Origin: Heritagella caecorum
GTDB taxonomy: Bacteria > Bacillota > Clostridia > Oscillospirales > Acutalibacteraceae
Assembly (NCBI GenBank): GCA_904419035.1
Contig: CAJFQL010000006.1
Coordinates: forward strand, 18,879-82,878
Reading direction: 5' to 3'
DNA length: 64,000 nt
The position numbers were made by a program, and so were the translations under genes. The first letter of the stretch is position 1. Each line of letters begins with the position of its first letter. The notes below the pieces were generated by a model. The model did no database searches, was not told the origin of the DNA, and saw only the letters and a list, made by a program, of their open reading frames with translations. Positions 33,452 to 41,538 of the stretch are shown one piece after another.

Positions 33452-34294
33452 TTAGCGCAGGGTTTCCTGCATAAACGGCAAGAGCGCATGTTCAAAATCG
33501 ACACCGAACCGGCGGTCCGTCCCGTTTTGTACCGTGTTGCGAATGGACTGCAGCACAAACCGGGTGGCGATTTCCAAGGCATGAGCTAACGAATGGTGAT
33601 TCATCAAGGCCGACAACACGGCGCTGGCAAACAAATCACCGGTACCGTGGAAATAACCGTCGACCTGTTCATCCAGATATTCGCAGTAGCGATCCGTACG
33701 CCGGTCATAGGCAGCGGCCCCAATGCGGCCGGGTTCATAGGTAATGCCGGTCAGAATAACCTGCTGGGGACCCATATCGGAAAGGCGGCGCAGCAGCGCC
33801 TGAATGTCACGGCGGGTATACCCGTTTTCCTGATACGGTTCGTTTAGCAAAAACGCCGCTTCAGTCAGGTTGGGGATGATAATATCGGCTTCCCGGCACA
33901 GGGCCGCCATGCCCTCGACAAAGTGCAGGTCAAAACCGGCGTACAGTTTACCGTTATCGGCCATGGCCGGATCGACAAACACAAAACTCTTTTCATTTTT
34001 TAACCGGTGGATCAGCTGGCGCACCAGTTCGGTCTGTTCCACCGATCCCAAATAACCGGTGTAAAAAGCATCCACCGACAGGGACAGCGATTCCCAGTGC
34101 CGGGCAATGGGGGCCATATCGTCCGTCAAATCGCGAAACGTATATCCGGTAAATCCGCCCGTATGGGTGGAAAGGACCGCAGTGGGCAGAACACTGCATT
34201 CGATTCCGGCAGCGGATAGCACCGGCAGGGCCACGGTGAGGGAACATTTGCCCACACAGGAAATATCATGAATGGCGACAACACGCTTTAGCAT
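33452..34294 (-). CDS. Pyridoxal/pyridoxamine kinase (PfkB-like, PdxY/PdxK type)
   Basis: The enzyme phosphorylates pyridoxal, pyridoxine or pyridoxamine during vitamin B6 salvage. The 280-residue ribokinase-fold protein opens with AIHDISCVGKCSLTVALP, has THTGGFTGYTF and DAFYTGYLGS for substrate binding, DPAMADNGKLY, and the anion-hole motif FHGTGDLFASAV with the catalytic Asp. AAGAAGG precedes the start. It is the first gene of the minus-strand operon kinase-DUF436-yggS-ECF S and is divergent from the MocR-type regulator that probably controls it. Confidence 0.92.
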   Translation of the reverse strand: MLKRVVAIHDISCVGKCSLTVALPVLSAAGIECSVLPTAVLSTHTGGFTGYTFRDLTDDMAPIARHWESLSLSVDAFYTGYLGSVEQTELVRQLIHRLKNEKSFVFVDPAMADNGKLYAGFDLHFVEGMAALCREADIIIPNLTEAAFLLNEPYQENGYTRRDIQALLRRLSDMGPQQVILTGITYEPGRIGAAAYDRRTDRYCEYLDEQVDGYFHGTGDLFASAVLSALMNHHSLAHALEIATRFVLQSIRNTVQNGTDRRFGVDFEHALLPFMQETLR

Positions 34295-34332
34295 GGCGAA
34301 AACCTTCTTTCAAGTTCTTTCTTGTGTCCCTC

Positions 34333-34414
34333 AGTATAGCGCCAGACTGTACTTTTTAAAATATACAGTTTTAAAAAATTTTTCATGTACAGATAGGGAA
34401 AAACGCGGTATGAT
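34333..34414. promoter_or_regulatory. Divergent B6 promoters with three TGTAC-type elements (candidate PdxR operators)
   Basis: On the minus strand a TATACT -10 lies at 34333-34338. On the plus strand TGTACA (34386-34391) and TATGAT (34409-34414) are 17 bases apart. Three related elements occur: ACTGTAC (34346-34352), TATACAGT (34362-34369) and TGTACAG (34386-34392), the last covering the -35 of the regulator gene. MocR-type regulators usually bind spaced repeats between divergent promoters, so these are operator candidates. Confidence 0.55.
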
Positions 34415-34441
34415 AAAGAAGAAAGAAAAGGGGGCCTTGCC

Positions 34442-35809
34442 ATGTTTTATGAAGGGATTCAACTGGACGAAAAGAAAAAAGAGCCGCTCTATGAACAGCT
34501 GTACCGGGCCATTCGGACAGCCATTGAAAAAGGGGGGCTGGCCCCGGGCAGCCGTGTGCCGTCTATTCGCCGGGGGGCGGAAGACTGGGGTATCAGCCGC
34601 ACCACGGTGGAAGAAGCGTACCAGCAGCTGTGCGTAGAAGGCTACTTGCGCAACGAACCCAAACGGGGCTTTTTTGTCCAGGGGGGCCTCGGACAACAGG
34701 CACTGGCAGCATCCCTCATAGAAGTATCCCCGCTTTTACCGCCGTTTCGTAAGCCGCAGCCGCCGGTGCAGTACGATTTTGGGACGGAATCGGTGGACGC
34801 CGCCCATACCGACAGTGTGCAGTGGCAAAAGCAGATCCGCCAGGTGCTGGCCGACACAACGGCCATTGCTTCGTACGGCGATCCCCAGGGGGAAATCAGT
34901 TTGCGCCGGGCGTTGTCGGCGTATACCTACCGGGTGCGGGGGGTGACGGCGCCGCCGGAACGGATTGTGATTGGAGCGGGCATTCAGCCCTTGCTCATTC
35001 AGTTATGTGCGCTGCTTACGGAAAAGCGAATCGCCATGTCGCCGGCGCCTTTTCCACAGGCCGAACGGGTCTTTGCCGACGCGGGCTTTGAGATCGTGCG
35101 CCTTCCGGAAGACGGGAGTGGTCCGCTCCCAGAGGCTTTGCAAAAAAGCGGCGTCCATCAGGTACTGCTGACCCCGTCGTCGGGCCGGGTCATCCCCCCG
35201 GCGCGACGGCAGGAGTTGCTCCAGTGGGCCAGGGAAAACGGCGGGTGGCTGATCGAAGACGATTATAACGGGGAATTGCGGTACCGGGCGCGGCCGGTGC
35301 CCGCGTTACAGGGCATGGGAGGCGAAGAATGGGTGGCCTATATCGGTTCCTTTTCCAAACTGTTGCTGCCCAGTGTGCGGCTTGGATACATGGTGCTGCC
35401 GCCCCGGTTAAGCCGCCGGTATGACGGCCGCTTTTTGGCGTACCACCAAACGGCTTCGAAAATCGAGCAGTTAGCGCTGGCCTCGTATATTTCACAGGGG
35501 TATTTGGAAAAGCACTTGCGCCGTATGCGCAAATTGTACGCCGAAAAGAGCTCGCTGCTGTTGCGCGCCCTGCGGGATACGTTTGGAAAGGAGGCAGTTA
35601 TCTCCTTACAGGAGACGTCCCTGACGGTGCGGGTCACGCTACCGGGTTTACAAGGGGAAAAAGCGGTCGAAGCGGCCCGGGAAAATGGCATCCGCCTGCG
35701 TGTGGGCGGGGAAAAAAACGAGAGCCTGATCTTGGGGTTTGCCGGGATTCCCACCGAGAAAATCGCCGCAGGGGTTAGGGCACTGGAAAAATGCCTAAAA
35801 GGGCTGTAA
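34442..35809 (+). CDS. pdxR: MocR-family (GntR-HTH plus aminotransferase) regulator, probable PdxR
   Basis: PdxR proteins sense PLP with an aminotransferase-like domain and regulate vitamin B6 genes. The 455-residue protein has a GntR-type winged helix (about 10-80, LYRAIRTAIEKGGLAPGSRVPS and SRTTVEEAYQQL). A class I aminotransferase fold follows, with VIGAGIQPLL, the PLP-contact LIEDDYNGELRY and the PLP Lys in GSFSKLLLPSVRLGYM. It is divergent from the pyridoxal kinase operon, which makes the PdxR assignment likely over other MocR members. Ribosome site GGGGG lies ahead of the ATG. Confidence 0.88.
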   Translation: MFYEGIQLDEKKKEPLYEQLYRAIRTAIEKGGLAPGSRVPSIRRGAEDWGISRTTVEEAYQQLCVEGYLRNEPKRGFFVQGGLGQQALAASLIEVSPLLPPFRKPQPPVQYDFGTESVDAAHTDSVQWQKQIRQVLADTTAIASYGDPQGEISLRRALSAYTYRVRGVTAPPERIVIGAGIQPLLIQLCALLTEKRIAMSPAPFPQAERVFADAGFEIVRLPEDGSGPLPEALQKSGVHQVLLTPSSGRVIPPARRQELLQWARENGGWLIEDDYNGELRYRARPVPALQGMGGEEWVAYIGSFSKLLLPSVRLGYMVLPPRLSRRYDGRFLAYHQTASKIEQLALASYISQGYLEKHLRRMRKLYAEKSSLLLRALRDTFGKEAVISLQETSLTVRVTLPGLQGEKAVEAARENGIRLRVGGEKNESLILGFAGIPTEKIAAGVRALEKCLKGL

Positions 35810-35945
35810 AAGTAAAAATCAGGGAAAGGTAAAGAAGCTGTCACATTTTTTTCACACAGGTTTGGCATACTACAGATAGTCGCAAGAGCGAAAGCCAGAT
35901 CGTTCCTTGACGGCCCCATTGTTTTGGAAAGGAAATGATGAGACG

Positions 35946-37565
35946 ATGACGAATGAGTTCGAAAATGAATTCGAAAAGAGATCCCATATAGAGCAAGAAA
36001 ATTCCAACACGACGCCTGCCGGTGAGGCCCAACCGGTTGAAGCGGCGAAAACAACACAGCCGGAAACACCGGCTTCCTCCCAACAAAGCCAGCCGGTACA
36101 GCCCCCTGTAACGGCACAGGCGCCTTCCTATACGGCCAACCAGTATAACTGGCAGCGCCCAGCGTCAACGCCGAACCAGGTAACCGGTTCGTATCCATAC
36201 GCCGGCCAAGCACCGTATAGCGGGTATGCGAACCCCCAGCATCCGTATGGTGGGGATACGCCGTCGTATGGCGGCGGCAGCCAGCCCCCGGTTCAGCCGC
36301 CCCATGGGGCCAAACCGGGCAAAACCCCGAAAGCCCCGAAAGCACCTAAAGTCAAAAAGCCCATGGGCAAAGGCGGTAAAATCGCACTGCGCGTGTTGTG
36401 TGTGGTGCTGTGCTGTGTGCTGGTCAGTGGGGTATCGGTGGCTTCGGTCATCGGGCTGATTAACGGCGGTTACATTAACGTGACAGGTTCCACGGCCGGT
36501 GGCGACGCCAACGCCGCCTTTACCATTACCAAAGTGGTAGATGACAGCAGTGATACCAGCAATACGGACAGCAGTACGGTGAAGACCCTGAGTAATTCGG
36601 AAATTGCCCAAAAGGTCATTCCCTCCGTGGTGTGTGTAGAAAACTACCAGAAGGCTACCGGCGGCGGTATTTTGGGTGACTTTACAACGGACAAAGAAAG
36701 CGGCAGCGAAATTTCGCCCCAGAGCGAAGGCAGCGGTGTGATTGCCACCAGCGACGGGTATATTATCACCAATGCCCACGTGGTAGAAGGCGCTGATTCT
36801 TTGAAAGTCGTGATGTCGGATGGAAAAACATACAGTGCGAAACTGATTGGGTCCGACAGTGTGACCGACCTGGCGCTGCTGAAAGTGGATGCCACCGGTT
36901 TGACGGCGGCGGAATTTGGCGATTCCGACAGCCTGCAGGTGGGCGATTCCGTAGCGGCGGTAGGCAACCCTGGCGGCCTGCAGTTCAGCTCCAGCTGCAC
37001 GTATGGCCATATTTCGGCCCTGAACCGTGAAATCACCAATTCGGAATACGGGTACTCCATGGACTGCATCCAGGTGGATGCCGCCATTAACCCCGGTAAC
37101 AGCGGCGGTGCGCTGGTGAACCAATACGGCCAAGTGATCGGTATTACCTCTTCGAAGATCGTTGATACCAGCTTTGAAGGCATTGGGTTCGCCATCCCCG
37201 TGAATACGGTGCAGGATATTATTACGGACCTGATGAACTACGGGTATGTGAAAGACCGCGCGATGTTGGGCATTACCGGCCAATATATTGACGCGAATAC
37301 GGCCCGGTTCTATGGGCTGACGGAAGGTTGGTATGTGGCCGAAGTGAATAACGAATCGGCCCAGAAAGCCGGTTTGCAGAAGGGCGACGTGATCACAAAA
37401 GTTAACGGTACCGATGTGGACTCTTCCATGGTGCTCAGCAATCTGCTGACGAAAAAGAAACCTGGCGATACGGTGACGTTGACCGTTTACCGGTACCTGG
37501 AAGACAAAACCTTGGAAATCGAAGTGACCCTGATCGAAAGCCAGGAACAGTCGACAAACGGATAA
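35946..37565 (+). CDS. htrA: HtrA/DegP-type membrane-anchored serine protease with PDZ domain
   Basis: HtrA proteases degrade or refold damaged proteins outside the membrane. The 539-residue protein starts with a long cytosolic Pro/Gln/Tyr-rich region (1-125) and a Lys-rich stretch, then one membrane helix (about 146-172). The trypsin-like domain follows, with the triad His278 (TNAHVV), Asp308 (TDLALL) and Ser386 (NPGNSGGAL), and then a C-terminal PDZ domain (QKAGLQKGDVITKVNG). The ATG at 35946 follows AAAGGAAA loosely. The extended proline-rich N-terminus is longer than in Bacillus HtrA. It has its own terminator. Confidence 0.93.
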   Translation: MTNEFENEFEKRSHIEQENSNTTPAGEAQPVEAAKTTQPETPASSQQSQPVQPPVTAQAPSYTANQYNWQRPASTPNQVTGSYPYAGQAPYSGYANPQHPYGGDTPSYGGGSQPPVQPPHGAKPGKTPKAPKAPKVKKPMGKGGKIALRVLCVVLCCVLVSGVSVASVIGLINGGYINVTGSTAGGDANAAFTITKVVDDSSDTSNTDSSTVKTLSNSEIAQKVIPSVVCVENYQKATGGGILGDFTTDKESGSEISPQSEGSGVIATSDGYIITNAHVVEGADSLKVVMSDGKTYSAKLIGSDSVTDLALLKVDATGLTAAEFGDSDSLQVGDSVAAVGNPGGLQFSSSCTYGHISALNREITNSEYGYSMDCIQVDAAINPGNSGGALVNQYGQVIGITSSKIVDTSFEGIGFAIPVNTVQDIITDLMNYGYVKDRAMLGITGQYIDANTARFYGLTEGWYVAEVNNESAQKAGLQKGDVITKVNGTDVDSSMVLSNLLTKKKPGDTVTLTVYRYLEDKTLEIEVTLIESQEQSTNG

Positions 37566-37577
37566 GATGATAGGAAG

Positions 37578-37622
37578 AACGGCCAAAGGACAGCACAAAG
37601 GAAGCTGCCTTTGGCCGTTTTC
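37578..37622 (+). terminator. Intrinsic terminator after htrA
   Basis: AACGGCCAAAGG (37578-37589) pairs perfectly with CCTTTGGCCGTT (37608-37619), followed by T. Confidence 0.9.
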
Positions 37623-37702
37623 TACAAATGAGGTTCATGCATTTGGCAGAAAACACGAAAAAAATTTCAAAAACACCACTTCCCTTTTGCAAAAAAATGC
37701 GG

Positions 37703-37838
37703 TATAATAGCGATAGTATTCAGGGGGATGTTCCTCTTGATTTCTTTATTTTTGTGTATAAGCCTTTTTCATAAATCTCCTTTTTCAAACGGAAACACGG
37801 AGCCGGTCACCCGGCTCCGTGTTTCCGTTTTTTCGTAT
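37703..37838 (+). ncRNA. Candidate small RNA with own promoter and strong terminator
   Basis: A consensus TATAAT lies at 37703-37708, with no convincing -35. About 80 bases later a 19-bp perfect hairpin occurs: the left arm (37789-37807) starts AACGGAAACACGG, the loop is four bases, the right arm ends at 37830 and TTTTT follows. A transcript of about 120 bases would result. A 73-codon frame crosses it, but its ATG directly abuts the GGGGG and it runs through the terminator, so it is unlikely to be a gene. No known RNA family was recognised. Confidence 0.5.
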
Positions 37839-38272
37839 ATGGCTGCTGTTTTACAGGGAAAAAACAGGGGCCCACTTTTTATGGGGAAAAACGGGAAAAT
37901 GAAAGCGCATGGAAAAAAGCCGCCGGCTTTTTACAAAGTTGCCGTTTAAATCGAGATATCGGGATAAGTCTTTTTTCACGGTTACTGGCTGATAAATTAT
38001 AGGCGGCCAGCCTTTTTCACCCAAGGAATCCGCAGCGAGGAGAGAAGTTTTTGATCACGGACATCCAGCCCTGCCGCTTTTTCCATCGCATTTTCCTATG
38101 TTTATGTCTTTTGCGCTCTGTACATGAAGAAAAAGGACAAAAAAAGGACAGACTTTTCGTTTCTTTCGGATAAGTAGCGTAAAAATAGGAAGTATTTAAA
38201 GTATATAATGGAATGAATAGATCATATCTTTCCCGATAGGTGAACAGTAAAATGTAATAGGGTGAAGTTATT
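37839..38272. other. Gene-free stretch between the small RNA and the XRE regulator
   Basis: No gene is visible. An AAAAAGCC-GCC-GGCTTTTT hairpin (37914-37932) resembles another terminator. A TATAAT at 38204-38209 probably belongs to the XRE regulator promoter, with an A-rich rather than consensus -35 region. The stretch is more AT-rich than the neighbouring genes. Confidence 0.5.
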
Positions 38273-38632
38273 ATGAAACGAGAAACCGAGAAATTTGATT
38301 TTAGCGAATTCGGCCGTGCGATTAAAGCGGCCCGCAAGGCAAAAGGGATTTCCCGGAATCAACTGGCGGACAAGCTGCACATCGCGCCCCGTTATATTGC
38401 CTCGATTGAAAATAGCGGGCAGCACCCGAGTTTGCAGATTTTTTATGAACTGGTTACTTTTTTGGAAGTATCGGTCGATGCTTTTTTCTTTCCGGACGAG
38501 CAGCCGGGAAAATCGACCCAGCGGCGCCAGCTTGACAGCCTGTTGGATACCATGAATAGCCGTGAACTGACGATTATAGCAGCGACTGCCCGGGGCGTTT
38601 GGGAAGCACGTGGCGTCGAAACTACCAAATAA
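38273..38632 (+). CDS. XRE-family (Cro/CI-type) transcriptional regulator
   Basis: The 119-residue protein has an HTH_XRE domain at about residues 12-68 (FGRAIKAARKAKGISRNQLADKL, IAPRYIASIENSGQHPSLQIFYEL, read in order). A C-terminal helical part has no recognised sensor. The ATG lies 19-20 bases after the nearest purine-rich stretch (GGTGAAG, at 38261-38267). It lies 12 bases before the GH43 gene and is surely co-transcribed with it, so it may regulate the carbohydrate genes. An isolated prophage origin is less likely because no phage gene is nearby. Confidence 0.87.
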   Translation: MKRETEKFDFSEFGRAIKAARKAKGISRNQLADKLHIAPRYIASIENSGQHPSLQIFYELVTFLEVSVDAFFFPDEQPGKSTQRRQLDSLLDTMNSRELTIIAATARGVWEARGVETTK

Positions 38633-38644
38633 GGGGGCAGAAAA

Positions 38645-39898
38645 ATGAATCCCTATTTGCCGCTGGATTGTTATATCCCTGATGGAGAACCGCATGTTTT
38701 TGGAAACCGCGTCTATTTGTACGGTTCCCGGGATGTGTTTGGCCGGGATGATTACTGTGACACGACCTACCGGGTCTTTTCCGCATCGGTAGACGACCTT
38801 CAGCACTGGACGGACCATGGTATTTCGTTTTCGGTCAGCGGACCGGACACGGCCCTGCCCGGCAACGAAAAACCGTTATATGCCCCGGATGTGGTGGAAA
38901 AAGACGGGACGTATTACCTGTTCTTCTGTTTATCGGATGGATACGAAGGGGTAGCGGTGAGTGACCGGCCGGAAGGGCCGTTTACCGACCCGGTACAGCT
39001 TTGTTATCCGCCGGATGTAAACGGGGGAAAACCCCTCTGCCATATTGACCCGGCCGTTTTTCGCGATGACGATGGGCAGGTATATCTGTATTGGGGACAG
39101 GTCCATGCCCAGGCGGCGCGGCTGACGCCGGATTTGCGCCATATTGAACCGGGCACGTACCAGTGGGGCATTATCGATGAAGAGCACCACTTTTTCCACG
39201 AAGGCAGCTCCGTGCGAAAACGGAACGGGGTGTACTATTACATCTATTGCAGCATCCGCACAGGGCGGGCTACCAGTATGGATTATGCAACGGCCGATTC
39301 GCCGTTGGGGCCGTTTACCTACCGGGGGACCATTGTCCAAAATGCAGACTGCGACCCCTGTTCGTGGAATATTCACGGATCTATCACGGAGATCAACGGC
39401 CAATGGTATGTCTTTTACCACCGGTCCAGTAACCACAGCTATTTTGCCCGCCGGGCCTGTGTGGAGCGCATCACCTTTGAAGAGGATGGGTCGATTCGTC
39501 CGGTGGTAGCCAGCAGTATGGGGTTTGAGACATGCCTGATGGCAGAACGGGTGCTGCCGGCCCCGGCGCTTTGTGCCTTGCAGGGCGGCTGCTATCTGAC
39601 GCAGTTGGAAAACGGCGCCCAGGCGCTGGTACAGATAGCGGCTGGATGCCAGGGGGTGTACCGGTACGTGACGTTTACCGGAACAGAAACACGTGCCCGC
39701 GTGCGCGTAAAAGCACCAAAAGGCGGGTGTTTGGTGATACAGGCAGGCCATCGCGAATGGGGACGCGTGCGGCTGCAGGCTGGGGACTGGCACACGGAAG
39801 AATTTGCCATCACCAGTAAACCGGGGACGTTTGCCATTACCCTTTCTTTTGAGGAAGGGGAACAGATGGCTATGACCACCCTTCAGTTTTTGTCATAA
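38645..39898 (+). CDS. Glycoside hydrolase family 43 (arabinofuranosidase/xylosidase type)
   Basis: GH43 enzymes cleave arabinose or xylose units from plant polysaccharide fragments. The 417-residue protein has the five-blade propeller with probable catalytic residues Asp13 (IPDGEPH), Asp135 (HIDPAVF, pKa modulator) and Glu186 (FHEGSSV, general acid). A C-terminal beta-sandwich of about 110 residues (about 310-417) is carbohydrate-binding-module-like. It has no signal peptide, so it acts on imported oligosaccharides in the cytosol. Together with the sensor pair and permeases downstream it forms a sugar-use locus. The exact bond specificity is unknown. Confidence 0.87.
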   Translation: MNPYLPLDCYIPDGEPHVFGNRVYLYGSRDVFGRDDYCDTTYRVFSASVDDLQHWTDHGISFSVSGPDTALPGNEKPLYAPDVVEKDGTYYLFFCLSDGYEGVAVSDRPEGPFTDPVQLCYPPDVNGGKPLCHIDPAVFRDDDGQVYLYWGQVHAQAARLTPDLRHIEPGTYQWGIIDEEHHFFHEGSSVRKRNGVYYYIYCSIRTGRATSMDYATADSPLGPFTYRGTIVQNADCDPCSWNIHGSITEINGQWYVFYHRSSNHSYFARRACVERITFEEDGSIRPVVASSMGFETCLMAERVLPAPALCALQGGCYLTQLENGAQALVQIAAGCQGVYRYVTFTGTETRARVRVKAPKGGCLVIQAGHREWGRVRLQAGDWHTEEFAITSKPGTFAITLSFEEGEQMAMTTLQFLS

Positions 39899-39957
39899 CG
39901 GATGACGAATCCATAGAATGGCCAAGCGGAGTTGGATAAAGGGAAGAGGATGAAACA

Positions 39958-41538
39958 ATGATCAGGGCACTGATTGTGGATGATGAAAAAATGACGCGCA
40001 ACGGTTTATTGCGTCATATCAAGTGGGAACAGTTGGGGGTGGATGAAGTACAGACGGCGGCATCGTCCAATGAGGCGCTGCAGCTGCTGGATACGCTGCA
40101 TCCGGACCTGGTAATTTCGGATATCCGCATGCCGGGCATGAACGGGGTGGAATTGTGCCAGGAAATCCGGCAGCGCTTGCCCCATTGCCAGATTATTTTT
40201 TTGACCGCCTATTCCGACAAAGAATACTTAAAAGCCGCCATTGAGATCGGCGCCGTGGGATACGTGGAAAAACCGGTTGTCCCTGGTGAAGTAGAAGACG
40301 AAATCATCAAAGCGGTCAAGATGATCCGGCAATTGCAAAATCTCCAGGAAAAGAACCGGCTGGAACTGACTTTGCAGGACAGCCGGTCGGTACTGTGCCA
40401 GCGAATTGCGTTGGAACTGACTACCGATCCCCTTAATGACATGCGGGTGCGCAGCATGAAAGCGCTGGGCATGTTTCAAAAGGCAAAACAGGCATTTCGG
40501 GTGTGCCTGATTCAGAGCAGCAGCCCTATGGAAAACATGAACCGGTTAATCGAAAGCCTGACGCAATTGCTGCAAGAAAGCGGAACCAAATTGCCCGAAT
40601 ATTATTTGGTACAGAAAAACAGCGTGTGTTTGGTGATGATGGTCGGAACCGAAGAGGAAGAGGATCTGAAAGGGGAGCAAAGCCCCCTGATGCAGATCCT
40701 ACAGCAGTGCGCCGAGTACTTATTTGAAAAAAGACGGTTTTTCGTGTCGGCTGGATGTATAGCCCATTCGTTGAGCGAATTGCCCCAATCATACCGGACG
40801 GCCGTTATGGCGTTGCAAAAATTGTTTTATTATGGGTATGGGCGTACGGCGTGTTTTGATCATATGCAGCTAAGCCGTACCCTGCACACAGACCCGGCCC
40901 TGTTTGAGCAGTACCGCATGGCGCTGCAAACGCGGGAAGTACCGGTTGCCATGGAAGCGGAACAGCACATGTATTCCTTTTTACAGTCGCAGAGTGATGT
41001 GTTGCCCAATTTGGTACGGGAAGAACACAATAAACTTACCCACGAACTGCTGTCACTGGCGGAAAAAGAAGGCACGTTGTCCCATGTGCTGGAAGGTAGA
41101 GGGCTGAGCGAATATTACCGCCGTGTGGGTACCATGGAAACCCTACATGGCCTGCACGATGAACTGCGGCGTTTGTTGCAGCTGTTTTTCCAGGACCGGC
41201 AGTTTACCAAAGTGTACAATGTATCGGTTATGCAGGTACTGCATTACATCCACCGGCATTACAGCGACGAAAACTTATCGGTAAAAAAACTGGCGGAGCA
41301 GGTGTTTTTGACCCCTACGTACCTTTCCAATCTGTTTAAACAGGAAGTGGGCAAAACCATTGGACAATATATCACCGAAGTGCGGATCGAACGCTCCAAG
41401 GAACTTTTGCGGGATAAGCGTTTTAAGCTGTATCACGTGGCCCAGCAGGTTGGCTACAGTGATTCCAATTATTACGCCAAGGCCTTTAAAAAGCAGACCG
41501 GGTGCACCCCTTCGGAATACAGGGAGAAATGGATGTGA
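39958..41538 (+). CDS. YesN-type response regulator (REC plus AraC HTH)
   Basis: The 526-residue protein has an N-terminal receiver domain (1-120; acidic pocket LIVDDE, phospho-acceptor Asp55 in ISDIRMPG, Lys in YVEKPV). A long middle region is of the kind usual for YesN proteins. A C-terminal AraC DNA-binding domain follows (about 425-526; VKKLAEQVFLTPTYLSNLFK, then VGYSDSNYYAKAFKKQTG). It pairs with the YesM-type kinase that overlaps its stop. The pair likely senses an extracellular sugar and activates the permease genes downstream. Confidence 0.93.
   Translation: MIRALIVDDEKMTRNGLLRHIKWEQLGVDEVQTAASSNEALQLLDTLHPDLVISDIRMPGMNGVELCQEIRQRLPHCQIIFLTAYSDKEYLKAAIEIGAVGYVEKPVVPGEVEDEIIKAVKMIRQLQNLQEKNRLELTLQDSRSVLCQRIALELTTDPLNDMRVRSMKALGMFQKAKQAFRVCLIQSSSPMENMNRLIESLTQLLQESGTKLPEYYLVQKNSVCLVMMVGTEEEEDLKGEQSPLMQILQQCAEYLFEKRRFFVSAGCIAHSLSELPQSYRTAVMALQKLFYYGYGRTACFDHMQLSRTLHTDPALFEQYRMALQTREVPVAMEAEQHMYSFLQSQSDVLPNLVREEHNKLTHELLSLAEKEGTLSHVLEGRGLSEYYRRVGTMETLHGLHDELRRLLQLFFQDRQFTKVYNVSVMQVLHYIHRHYSDENLSVKKLAEQVFLTPTYLSNLFKQEVGKTIGQYITEVRIERSKELLRDKRFKLYHVAQQVGYSDSNYYAKAFKKQTGCTPSEYREKWM

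Noticed and set aside
35935..35945. Two ATGs just upstream of the chosen htrA start
   Set aside because: Both are out of frame with the protease; the ATG at 35946 is the first in-frame one, and only a TTG lies further upstream.
37728..37949. 73-codon hydrophobic ORF (MFLLISLF start) in the htrA-XRE gap
   Set aside because: Its ATG directly touches the GGGGG with no spacing, and the frame runs through a 19-bp terminator; a non-coding RNA fits better.
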